From Parafilimonas sp. (GTDB taxonomy: Bacteria > Bacteroidota > Bacteroidia > Chitinophagales > Chitinophagaceae), in assembly GCA_025927795.1 (NCBI GenBank), contig JAICKT010000106.1, forward strand, positions 1 to 11,738: a stretch of DNA of 11,738 nucleotides, in the 5' to 3' direction. How positions within the stretch are numbered: position 1 is the first letter of the stretch; every line of letters begins with the position of its first letter. Both the position numbers and the translations under genes were made by a program. This document shows positions 1 through 7,569 of the stretch, piece by piece. The notes under the pieces were generated by a model. It saw nothing but the letters and a program-made list of their open reading frames with translations, was not told where the DNA came from and made no database searches.

Positions 1-63
1 ATATTGGCACAATGCTATTTTGAAAATGAAGAAAAATACAACAGTTGCCAATAGTCCTTTCAT
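1..63 (-). CDS. N-terminus of an exported protein, cut by the window edge
   Basis: Read on the minus strand, an ATG at 63-61 opens a frame that stays open to base 1. Its 21 residues begin MKGLLATVVFFFIFKIALCQ. This is a lysine followed by a hydrophobic run and a small-residue/Q end, a typical Bacteroidota Sec signal peptide. The Cys near the end could instead mark a lipoprotein, though the preceding residues fit a lipobox only loosely. The rest of the gene lies outside the window, so no function can be given. It is transcribed away from the DUF3667 gene. The call rests on signal-peptide character alone; a chance open frame of this length is possible. Confidence 0.5.
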   Translation of the reverse strand, partial: MKGLLATVVFFFIFKIALCQY

Positions 64-157
64 TAAAATAAATTTATTTAAATAACTGCATCAAAACAGT
101 GGCAAGATATATATTGCTGCTTAAAAATGTGTTGTGTATTTTTAGTGAATTTTTAAA
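64..157. promoter_or_regulatory. divergent intergenic spacer, presumed promoter region
   Basis: These 94 bases separate the minus-strand exported-protein start from the + strand DUF3667 start, so they should hold promoters for both directions if the left gene is real. The spacer is very A/T-rich and contains a perfect 14-bp palindrome at 66-79 (AAATAAATTTATTT). On the minus strand a TTTG and a TAAATTTA resemble the Bacteroidota -33/-7 elements (TTTG and TAnnTTTG). The last base of the -7 does not match, the 15-base spacing is short, and the site lies very close to the ATG. No convincing + strand promoter was found. Confidence 0.3.
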
Positions 158-1258
158 ATGGCTCACGGAAAAATAAGAACGGCAAATAATTGTTTAAATT
201 GTAATGCAGAAGTTAAAGGTAGATTCTGCAGTGTTTGCGGACAGGAAAATATTGAGCCGAAAGAAACATTCTGGAATCTTGTTTCACATTTTCTTTATGA
301 TCTTTTTCACTACGATGGCAAAGCTCTTTCCACTTTAAAAACACTCGTTTTTAAACCAGGCTTATTAACGCACGAATACGTGCGTGGAAGAAGAGCCAGT
401 TATCTTCATCCAATAAGATTATACATTTTTATCTCTGCAATGTTTTTTTTGTTGATGTTTAGTTTTTCCAGTTCAACCAACACTACTGCTAATGAAAATG
501 TTAAAACAGAAATTTTGCACACTAAAGATTCGCTGCAAAAGCAATTAAATAATACACGGGATACCATTAAACAGAATGAAATATCTAATCAAATAAAAGA
601 AGAAGATGAAATTTTACGCATTTACAATATTACAGGTATGAAAATGGATGCTGAGGATATTAAAAATGAGGATACTGTTTCGCTATCAAAAGGTATTATT
701 ATAACAGACAATTTACCGGCAACAGTTTCTGCATATGATTCAACACAAAAAAAGCTTCCGGAAAAGTTAAAAGATGGATGGCTAACCCGAAAATATAAAC
801 TCAAAGTCATTTCCATCAACGAAAAGTATAAAGGCAGAAGAGTAGAATTTTATGAAGCTATCAAAGAAAAGTTTGTTCATTCATTGCCACAAATGATGTT
901 TGTTTCTGTACCTGTTGCAGCGCTCATTTTTTCGTTGTTATATGTGCGAAGAAAACAATTTGCTTATGTACAGCATGGAGTATTTATCGTACATATTTAT
1001 TCTGCTGTATTTATATTTATTTTAATGCTGTATGCATTGAGTGTTTTAAATGATTATTTGCATTGGGTTTTAATTAAAACAATAATTAATATTGGCGTTA
1101 TTTTTATTTTCTTCTATCTGTATAAATCAATGCGTAATTTTTATGAACAGCGAAGATTTAAAACCATTTTGAAATACTTTATTTTTCTTTTTAGTTATTC
1201 AATAGTGCTTTCATTATTAATGATTGTTTTTTTACTAACATCTTTAATCCAGGTTTAA
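158..1258 (+). CDS. DUF3667 family zinc-ribbon membrane protein
   Basis: This 366-residue protein has no known function. Four cysteines at 12, 15, 24 and 27 (CLNC...CSVCGQ) form a short N-terminal zinc ribbon. A block at about 37-90 follows, with FHYDGKALSTLKTL, KPG and EYVRGRRASYLHPIRLY, the conserved core of DUF3667 proteins common in Bacteroidota. A first membrane span lies at about 88-106. A charged, partly coiled region runs from 107 to 244, and four more spans follow at about 245-263, 274-296, 303-323 and 338-363. The 107-244 region is probably extracytoplasmic if the zinc ribbon is cytoplasmic. The stop is one base before mazG, so the two are probably co-transcribed. The ATG start is natural because it places the zinc ribbon right at the N-terminus. 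Family assignment is firm; role is unknown. Confidence 0.85.
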   Translation: MAHGKIRTANNCLNCNAEVKGRFCSVCGQENIEPKETFWNLVSHFLYDLFHYDGKALSTLKTLVFKPGLLTHEYVRGRRASYLHPIRLYIFISAMFFLLMFSFSSSTNTTANENVKTEILHTKDSLQKQLNNTRDTIKQNEISNQIKEEDEILRIYNITGMKMDAEDIKNEDTVSLSKGIIITDNLPATVSAYDSTQKKLPEKLKDGWLTRKYKLKVISINEKYKGRRVEFYEAIKEKFVHSLPQMMFVSVPVAALIFSLLYVRRKQFAYVQHGVFIVHIYSAVFIFILMLYALSVLNDYLHWVLIKTIINIGVIFIFFYLYKSMRNFYEQRRFKTILKYFIFLFSYSIVLSLLMIVFLLTSLIQV

Positions 1259-1259
1259 T

Positions 1260-2033
1260 ATGAATTACAAAGAGAGTTTTGAACGGCTTGTAGAAATCAT
1301 GAATGAACTGCGTGAAAAATGCCCGTGGGATAAAAAACAAACCATCGAAACATTGCGCACAATGACGATTGAAGAAACTTATGAACTGGCTGATGCAATT
1401 ACCAATGAAAACTGGAACGATATTAAAGAAGAGCTTGGTGATATTTTATTGCACATAATTTTTTATGCCCGTATTGCAACGGAGCAAAACAGGTTTACTC
1501 TAAATGATGTTATTGAAACCATCTGCAATAAATTAATTATAAGGCACCCACATATTTATGGCGAGGTTAAAGTAAACGATGAAGAAGATGTAAAAAGAAA
1601 TTGGGAAAAAATTAAATTAAGTGAGGGCAAAAAATCTGTGCTTGATGGTGTGCCTGTTTCTTTGCCTGCCGTTGTAAAAGCAACACGCATTCAGGAAAAA
1701 GCTAAACAAGTTGGTTTTGAATGGAGCAATAAAGAAGATGTTTGGCTGAAAGTAGAAGAGGAGATGCAAGAGTTGCAGGCCGAAATTTCTTTAAATAATA
1801 AGAACCAGGCAGAAGAAGAATTTGGCGACCTGCTTTTCAGCCTTATAAATTACGCACGGTTTTTAAATATTGATGCTGAAAATGCGTTAGAGAAAACAAA
1901 TAAGAAATTTATTCATCGTTTTAAAAGAATGGAATCTATTGCTAAAGATGCAAACAAAAATCTGCATGATATGAAACTTGAAGAAATGGATGCCATCTGG
2001 AACATTGTAAAAAAAGAAAAACCACTTACTTGA
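1260..2033 (+). CDS. mazG: nucleoside triphosphate pyrophosphohydrolase MazG
   Basis: MazG hydrolyses (d)NTPs to the monophosphate and pyrophosphate, clearing aberrant nucleotides in the cytoplasm. The 257-residue length matches the classic two-domain form (E. coli MazG is about 263). Both all-alpha MazG domains keep their metal-binding signature. Domain 1 has EExxE at 38-42 and ExxD at 58-61; domain 2 has EExxE at 167-171 and ExxD at 187-190. The family motif CPWDKKQT is at 21-28, RHPHIYG at 95-101, and NWEKIK at 114-119. DGVPVSLPAV at 129-138 links the two halves. The gene starts two bases after the DUF3667 stop codon, and its TGA overlaps the TTG start of the kinase gene, so this is a compact operon. 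Nothing in the sequence says why a housekeeping enzyme sits here. Confidence 0.95.
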   Translation: MNYKESFERLVEIMNELREKCPWDKKQTIETLRTMTIEETYELADAITNENWNDIKEELGDILLHIIFYARIATEQNRFTLNDVIETICNKLIIRHPHIYGEVKVNDEEDVKRNWEKIKLSEGKKSVLDGVPVSLPAVVKATRIQEKAKQVGFEWSNKEDVWLKVEEEMQELQAEISLNNKNQAEEEFGDLLFSLINYARFLNIDAENALEKTNKKFIHRFKRMESIAKDANKNLHDMKLEEMDAIWNIVKKEKPLT

Positions 2034-5000
2034 TTGAGGCTATTAAAAATGCAATTAATAAAAATGCCTGGCTTTTTCTTGCGGCGGCCTGGTTATATAC
2101 CCTTTCTTTTATTTTCACCAATTATCTTTCTTACAGTTCTTCGCCGGTTAAAGTTGCCAACATTCTAAGTGCGTATATTAAGGGGCAGGAGAATTCATTT
2201 AAAAATATTTTACAGGATACAAATGCAGTCGCCTCTATTGTAAGTGATGCTCCTTCTCAGTTAAAGGAACAACTGGTAACTGATGCGCAGGGAATTTTTG
2301 CTTACCAGGTAAATGACCTCGGCAACCCAATAGAAGTTTTCTGGAATACCAATAAAATGTCTGTTGCATTAAATGATCTTTATAATGCAGATGGAGATTA
2401 TATTGTAAATTATCAGAATGGTGTTTTTGAGTTTATAAAAAAAACCATTGTATTTAATAAAGCCACTTATTTCTTCTGTTCACTTATTCCCATTCACTGG
2501 CAATATTTTTTGGAGAATGAATATCTCAAGCCTTCTTTTGCGGTGCATCAGGAAATTGGTAATACATATAAGATTACAAATAGCTTTGATGGTGCGCCTG
2601 TTAAAAATTCAAACAATAAAATTCTTTTTTCAATTAAAGAAAAAAAAGAATCGCATACAGATACGCCCGGCACATTCTCAATTTTATTGCGTGTTATTGC
2701 TTTAATAATTTTATTTGTTTTTATAAATAATGTGGCTGCAGAAATTGTAAGGCAGCAACATTTTATCAGTGGCTTTAGTTTTCTGGTGGCTTTATTTTTT
2801 CTTCTGCGGCTGGTTGTTTATTTGTTTCCTTTTCCTTTTGATTACCGCTCACTAACTTTATTCAGCAGTTCAATTTACTATGGCGGTTTAATAAATAATT
2901 CTTTAGGCAGTCTTTTTTTAAATTCTGTTCTTTTATTATGGCTGATTATTTTTTTCAGAAGATTTCACCGCATTGATACATTGGAACTTCATGAGTTCCG
3001 CACTGCACGAATTATAGCAAAATATTTTATTTTCCTGCTTATTCCTTTTTTAACTTTTTATACCGCAGATATTATAAGCAGCCTTGTTACAAACTCAAAT
3101 ATTAGTTTTAATGCTGCAGACTTTTTTTCGCTGAACATTTTTTCATTTTTAGGCTTCGCTATTATATGCATACTGTTATATGTATGGCTTTATTTAACCG
3201 GTATAATGCTGCAGACTTTATTATCCTTATCTCTTCCGCGCTACTGGAGATTTATTTTATTTATCAGTTGCTCATTTCTTCTTATAAATATTGGTATTTT
3301 TCAAGTGCAAACACAGATACTGCTAATTGCGAGTGTATTTTTTTTATTGGTGCTGTTGTTTATTGAATTCAAAAATAACCCTTCGCTTTCTTCGCTTGTA
3401 AATTCATCGTTCTTTATAATATGGGCACTAATTGTTACAGCCGCTGCATCTTCATTAATTGTTTATCAGAACAGTGTTTCTGAAAAAACAACAAGGCTAA
3501 AAATAGCAGAAGGTATGCAGCAAGATGTGGATTCTTCATCAATTCATTTATTAAAAATTGCATTCGCCGGCTTCACAGACGATTTCTTTACTAGTAATTT
3601 TTACAAGTTTCAAAATGAAGATTTAAGCAGACAGATTAAAGACAGTTTAACAAGCCAGATAATTTCAGGCTATGCAAACAAGTACACCACGCACATGTAT
3701 GTTTTTAATAACAAAAATCAACCGCTGTATAATGAGGATTCAACGAGCTATGATATTATAAATTCAATAGTTGAAAACAAAAGCATTGCAACCGGTTTAG
3801 ATAATTTATGGTATTTTAAAACTACAAGCGGCAGCTATAATTATATTTTTCGAAAGCAGGTTTATAACGATAGTTTGTTTCTCGGCAGCGTGTTTGTTTT
3901 ACTCCAGTCAAAATCCCTTAAAAACAATGCGCTTGTTCCAGAATTGTTTAAACAGATTAATGATGTTACAACGCAGGTTGACAAAGGTTACGCTTTCGGT
4001 ATTTACGATAAGGGAAGACTGGTTTCTTCTCTTGCCGGTTTTAATTTTGCCGATTCAGTAGCGTCACATCAAATTCCAAAGCTAAAATATTATTATACTG
4101 ATTCACTTGGTTACAGTCAGTTGTGGTATAATGCGAGTAATGATAAGCTTATTATTATCGCGAAAAAAAATAACCTGCTCTTTAATTTTATTACGTTGTT
4201 TGCTTACCTGTTTGTGTTGTTTATAATACTTGCTTTTTTGGTGCATGAAAGTAAACGTGTTTTAGAAGAACCGGTTCAAAAATTCAGGTTGCGCAATGTG
4301 TTCAGGTTTAACATACGAACGCAAATTCAAACAACTATAATCGGGTTAAGCATTTTTTCCTTTTTGATTATTGGTGTGGCAACCATTTCATTTTTTATTT
4401 ACAGGTTTAATAAAAACACTACCACGCAGCTCATAAATTCATCTCAAATAATTGCCAATGAAATAAAACAAGCTTTAAATTCTGATTTTGAAACTGAAGA
4501 AGATTTTGAAAAAAGAATAATAGATATTTCGACTATACATAATACAGACATAAATTTTTATGACAAAAGCGGAACGCTTATTGTTTCATCGCAACCATAT
4601 ATCTATAGTAAAGATGTATTAAGTACTAAAATTAATCCCGATGCATTTTATGAAATGCATTTTCGGCATAGTACAAGATTTGTACACACAGAAACGATAG
4701 GAAATTTTTCGTACCAAAGTATTTATATGCCTGTAAAAAACGAAGAAGATGAAACGATTGCTTACCTGAACGTTCCGTTATTAAGTTCGCATACAGAACT
4801 GCAGGAAGAGATTTCTGATTTTCTTATTACGGTAATAATTTTAAATGCTCTCATTTTTATTTTCGCCGGCGCAATTGCAGTTACACTCACGGGCCGCATT
4901 ACTTCTTCGCTTGAATTAATAGGAAACAAAATGAAGGAAATAAATATTGGTACTACAAACGAAGAAATTCCCTGGAACACGCACGATGAAATAGGAATGC

Positions 5001-5734
5001 TTGTAGAAGAATATAATAAGATGGTTAAAAAGCTTGAGCAAAGTGTTGTGGCATTGGCACGTAGTGAGCGTGAAGGTGCATGGCAGCAAATGGCGCGGCA
5101 GGTGGCGCATGAAATAAAAAATCCACTAACACCTATGAAGCTTAGCATACAATATTTGCAACGGGCAATGGAAAGTAACACGGCAAATGCGGTTAAACTT
5201 TCAAAAAAACTGGCATCATCATTAATAGAACAAATTGATCAGCTTTCAAAAATTGCAAGTGATTTTTCGCAATTTGCAAACATTGAACACATTAATCCTG
5301 AGCGGTTCGATATTACTGAAGTGATAAGAAGCCTCGTAAATATTTATAAAACGGGTACACATACAAAAATCAAATACCTGAATGATAATAGCCAGTCTGA
5401 AATATTTTATGATAAGGCGCAGATAAACCGACTTTTCACTAATCTAATAAAAAATGCAACAGAGGCAGCAAAAGAAAATGAAGAGATTGAAATATTTATA
5501 AAGCAATTTAGGGTAGATAACCATATTATCGTTTCAGTTAAGGATAATGGTAATGGAATAAAGGAAGAACTACAGTCAAAAATTTTTGATCCGAATTTTA
5601 CTACCAAAACTTCCGGAACCGGTTTGGGGCTTGCCATTTGTAAAGCCATTGTTGAAAAAGCAAATGGAAAAATATGGTTTGTTACAGCACCGAATGAAGG
5701 CACTATCTTTTTTGTAGAATTGCCTTTGGCCTAA
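2030..5734 (+). CDS. large multi-pass NtrY-like sensor histidine kinase
   Basis: This 1234-residue membrane kinase should autophosphorylate on His and pass the phosphate to an unidentified response regulator. Hydrophobic spans are at about 13-31, 216-237, 246-268, 291-310, 328-348, 366-395, 407-424, 429-447, 459-479, 715-738, 767-791 and 928-954. This leaves extracytoplasmic regions at 32-215, 480-714 and 792-927. A HAMP linker follows (about 950-1005). The HisKA helix carries H1027 in the motif VAHEIKNPLTPMKLSIQ, typical of NtrY-type kinases. The ATPase domain shows the N box (NLIKNATEA, N1138/N1142), G1 box D1172-N-G-N-G and G2 box G1196-T-G-L-G-L. The start is TTG at 2030. A stop at 1979-1981 closes the frame upstream, and the first in-frame ATG is Met110, which would remove the first span. 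The TTGA overlap with the mazG stop suggests translational coupling. The signal sensed is unknown. Confidence 0.9.
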   Translation: MIEAIKNAINKNAWLFLAAAWLYTLSFIFTNYLSYSSSPVKVANILSAYIKGQENSFKNILQDTNAVASIVSDAPSQLKEQLVTDAQGIFAYQVNDLGNPIEVFWNTNKMSVALNDLYNADGDYIVNYQNGVFEFIKKTIVFNKATYFFCSLIPIHWQYFLENEYLKPSFAVHQEIGNTYKITNSFDGAPVKNSNNKILFSIKEKKESHTDTPGTFSILLRVIALIILFVFINNVAAEIVRQQHFISGFSFLVALFFLLRLVVYLFPFPFDYRSLTLFSSSIYYGGLINNSLGSLFLNSVLLLWLIIFFRRFHRIDTLELHEFRTARIIAKYFIFLLIPFLTFYTADIISSLVTNSNISFNAADFFSLNIFSFLGFAIICILLYVWLYLTGIMLQTLLSLSLPRYWRFILFISCSFLLINIGIFQVQTQILLIASVFFLLVLLFIEFKNNPSLSSLVNSSFFIIWALIVTAAASSLIVYQNSVSEKTTRLKIAEGMQQDVDSSSIHLLKIAFAGFTDDFFTSNFYKFQNEDLSRQIKDSLTSQIISGYANKYTTHMYVFNNKNQPLYNEDSTSYDIINSIVENKSIATGLDNLWYFKTTSGSYNYIFRKQVYNDSLFLGSVFVLLQSKSLKNNALVPELFKQINDVTTQVDKGYAFGIYDKGRLVSSLAGFNFADSVASHQIPKLKYYYTDSLGYSQLWYNASNDKLIIIAKKNNLLFNFITLFAYLFVLFIILAFLVHESKRVLEEPVQKFRLRNVFRFNIRTQIQTTIIGLSIFSFLIIGVATISFFIYRFNKNTTTQLINSSQIIANEIKQALNSDFETEEDFEKRIIDISTIHNTDINFYDKSGTLIVSSQPYIYSKDVLSTKINPDAFYEMHFRHSTRFVHTETIGNFSYQSIYMPVKNEEDETIAYLNVPLLSSHTELQEEISDFLITVIILNALIFIFAGAIAVTLTGRITSSLELIGNKMKEINIGTTNEEIPWNTHDEIGMLVEEYNKMVKKLEQSVVALARSEREGAWQQMARQVAHEIKNPLTPMKLSIQYLQRAMESNTANAVKLSKKLASSLIEQIDQLSKIASDFSQFANIEHINPERFDITEVIRSLVNIYKTGTHTKIKYLNDNSQSEIFYDKAQINRLFTNLIKNATEAAKENEEIEIFIKQFRVDNHIIVSVKDNGNGIKEELQSKIFDPNFTTKTSGTGLGLAICKAIVEKANGKIWFVTAPNEGTIFFVELPLA

Positions 5735-5807
5735 AAATTTTTACAACTAATCCACAGTTAAAAACTCTTTACGCTTCTTTGTTATATTGCCGATTTATAT
5801 TTCTAAA

Positions 5808-7202
5808 ATGATTTCCTCTCTCGATAATTTTAATAATATTTTTTTTATTGGAATTGCAGGTTCCGGCATGAGTGCACTTGCGCAATATTTAAATGAAACA
5901 GGAAAAAATGTAAGCGGCAGCGACAGGTATTTTAAAGCTGATGTTTCAAACGAAATAAAAAATAAATTAGAAGCAGAAGGCATTAAATGTTTTGAACAAA
6001 ATGGTGAAGGAATAACGTCATCAACCGAACTTATTGTTGTTTCAACCGCTATAGAAGACACAGTTTTTGAAGTACAAAAGGCAAAAGAATTAAACGTTCC
6101 AATCATTAAACGCAGCGACTTGCTTGCTTTAATTACAGCAAGTAAAAATACAATTGCTGTTGGCGGTACTTCGGGCAAAAGCACAACGGTTGCTATGTTG
6201 TTTGAAATTTTAGACTCAGCGGGTTTGTATCCAGGTCTTATAAGCGGAGCAGGATTAACACGCTTAATAACACAAAATAAAATCGGTAACGCACAGGCAC
6301 AAAAAGGAGAGTGGCTGATTATTGAAGCAGATGAAAGTGATGGCAGTATTGTTAAGTACAAGCCGGAAATTGGTGTTTTACTTAATGTTGATAAAGACCA
6401 TAAAGATTTACCCGAACTGATGCAATTGTTTACAGAATTTAAAAATAACAGCAAATACTTTATCGTAAATCAAAACAATAAGCTTGCCGCAACACTTTCT
6501 CAAAATGTAAAACAAGATTTTTCAACTGATGAAAAAAGTAACGCAGGTTTTATAAGTAAAAATTTTTTTCAAAAAGGGTTTGAAATATATTTTACAATAA
6601 ACAATATTCAATTTAAATTAAATGCACCGGGCAAACACAATGCAGAAAATGCTTTAGCCGCAATTGCAACTGCAAATTATATTGGTGTTGATTTACAAAT
6701 TTGTTCTGCTGCTTTGCAACATTATGAAGGTATTTATCGCCGTCATCAGCTAATTGGAAATAAAAATGGCATTTGGCTTATTGATGATTATGCGCACAAT
6801 CCTGCAAAATGCGCTGCAAGTATTAAAGCTTGTCAGCCTGTTGCCAAAAAATTAATTGCATGGTTTCAGCCGCATGGTTATACACCAACGAAATTTTTAC
6901 GCAGTGATTTTGTAAAAGAAATTGCTGCGGCGCTAAGACCGCAGGACGAAATATGGATGAGTGAAATTTTTTATGCAGGTGGCACAACTGTAAAAGATAT
7001 TTCAGCCAATGATTTAATTAATGATTTAAAAGCATTAAATAAAAATGCCTTTTTTGTTGAGGATAGAAATGATTTCTCAAAAGCTGTACAATTTCATTTA
7101 ACCGATGATTGTGTTGTGCTATTAATGGGCGCAAGAGATCCAAGTCTTGATAAGTTTGCAAAGTATGTGTGGGAAAATTTAGCCAATGCACCTGCGGATT
7201 AA
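5808..7202 (+). CDS. Mur ligase family protein, MurC/Mpl-like
   Basis: This 464-residue ATP-dependent amide ligase has the three-domain Mur fold. The N-terminal nucleotide-binding part has the MurC/Mpl signature FIGIAGSGMSALA (about 13-25) and SGSD at 36-39. The central ATPase domain has P-loop GGTSGKST at 119-126, EADESDGS at 173-180, NVDKDHKD at 193-200 and HNAEN at 277-281. The C-terminal domain has RRHQLIG, DDYAHNP at 326-332, WFQPHGYTPTKFLR and LLMGARDPSL near the end. MurC adds L-Ala to UDP-MurNAc, while Mpl recycles murein tripeptide. The Ser in the P-loop, where both families normally have His (GTHGKTT), plus the lack of cell-wall neighbours, makes a paralog with a different substrate plausible. 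The ATG at 5808 is preferred to an in-frame TTG at 5787, which would add seven residues. It stands 73 bases after the kinase gene. Confidence 0.8.
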   Translation: MISSLDNFNNIFFIGIAGSGMSALAQYLNETGKNVSGSDRYFKADVSNEIKNKLEAEGIKCFEQNGEGITSSTELIVVSTAIEDTVFEVQKAKELNVPIIKRSDLLALITASKNTIAVGGTSGKSTTVAMLFEILDSAGLYPGLISGAGLTRLITQNKIGNAQAQKGEWLIIEADESDGSIVKYKPEIGVLLNVDKDHKDLPELMQLFTEFKNNSKYFIVNQNNKLAATLSQNVKQDFSTDEKSNAGFISKNFFQKGFEIYFTINNIQFKLNAPGKHNAENALAAIATANYIGVDLQICSAALQHYEGIYRRHQLIGNKNGIWLIDDYAHNPAKCAASIKACQPVAKKLIAWFQPHGYTPTKFLRSDFVKEIAAALRPQDEIWMSEIFYAGGTTVKDISANDLINDLKALNKNAFFVEDRNDFSKAVQFHLTDDCVVLLMGARDPSLDKFAKYVWENLANAPAD

Positions 7203-7230
7203 AGTTAACTGATGCTTATATAAATAATGC

Positions 7231-7257
7231 TTAAATCGAATATCTCTGTTTAAATCG
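7231..7257. repeat. 8-bp direct repeat TTAAATCG with 11-base gap
   Basis: Two exact copies of TTAAATCG lie 19 bases apart start to start, about two helical turns, in a gene-free region. The geometry would suit a dimeric regulator bound to one face of the helix. In DNA this A/T-rich, an 8-mer repeat can arise by chance, so a regulatory role is only a guess. Confidence 0.25.
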
Positions 7258-7342
7258 CAAGCAATGAAACTCCATTAATATAGTTTGCACTGTAAATTTT
7301 AGCCAGTAAGTATTTGCTGAATTATACGAGTGTAAAAGCAAA

Positions 7343-7362
7343 AATCACCTGTTCAGGTGATT
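7343..7362. promoter_or_regulatory. perfect 9-bp inverted repeat, operator or hairpin
   Basis: Arms AATCACCTG (7343-7351) and CAGGTGATT (7354-7362) are perfectly complementary around a TT centre. This symmetry and its G/C content stand out in the A/T-rich spacer. It lies 45 bases upstream of the small ORF at 7408, a position suited to an operator. As an RNA hairpin on the + strand it is followed by GTCTCCC and lacks a T tract, so it does not look like a + strand terminator. Read on the minus strand it is followed by TTTGCTTTT and could weakly terminate in that direction, but no minus-strand gene is seen here. Confidence 0.4.
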
Positions 7363-7407
7363 GTCTCCCACTTTGCCTGCGACTAATTTTACTAAATAAT
7401 TACTCGC

Positions 7408-7569
7408 ATGAAACATAATTATCTTACAGGAACATTTGGTGCAGCAGCTTTCGCAGCAATATTTATTTTATTATTTGTGATTGGCTTTACAGTGCTTCAT
7501 CAAATCATAGATTTTTTAATTACTTGCAGGCTTGCATCAATACATGCAAATCAAATAAATTTAAAATGA
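7408..7569 (+). CDS. small single-span membrane peptide, hypothetical
   Basis: An ATG at 7408 opens a 53-codon frame. The peptide begins MKHNYLTGTFGAAAFAAIF and has one strongly hydrophobic stretch at about residues 10-30, followed by a short polar tail with one Arg and one Lys. Its TGA stop (7567-7569) overlaps the ATG of the ankyrin gene (7566-7568) as ATGA, an arrangement typical of translationally coupled genes. I recognise no family. Support is the coherent membrane-span character and the start/stop overlap. Against it are the short length and the lack of a clear ribosome binding site. It may be a real small membrane protein or a leader frame upstream of the ankyrin gene. Confidence 0.45.
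   Translation: MKHNYLTGTFGAAAFAAIFILLFVIGFTVLHQIIDFLITCRLASIHANQINLK

Larger units (their letters stand above)
7203..7407. other. intergenic spacer with small repeats
   Basis: This 205-base gene-less stretch is A/T-rich with stops in all frames at short intervals. It holds an ATGCTTA direct repeat (7212-7218 and 7227-7233), a TTAAATCG direct repeat (7231-7238 and 7250-7257), and the inverted repeat at 7343-7362. I see no convincing T-tailed + strand terminator after the Mur ligase, no tRNA-like fold and no full Bacteroidota promoter (TTTG plus TAnnTTTG at proper spacing). It probably holds the promoter of the ankyrin/haem-motif gene run. Confidence 0.5.

Noticed and set aside
4762..5181. 139-codon minus-strand frame over the kinase HAMP/HisKA region
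   Set aside because: It lies opposite the conserved phosphoacceptor region and has no motif or leader of its own.
5748..5756. TAATCCACA, one mismatch from a DnaA box
   Set aside because: It is a single site with no cluster, no dnaA/dnaN neighbour and no A/T-rich unwinding element arrangement, so not an origin.
5781..5800. TATATTGC before the Mur ligase as a TAnnTTTG promoter element
   Set aside because: It lacks one T of the consensus and no TTTG is found at the correct distance upstream.
5795..6454. 219-codon open frame on the minus strand inside the Mur ligase gene
   Set aside because: It is antisense to a well-supported conserved gene, its product is a Ser/Leu/Ile-rich composition with no recognisable motifs, and it is explained as a shadow of the + strand coding bias.
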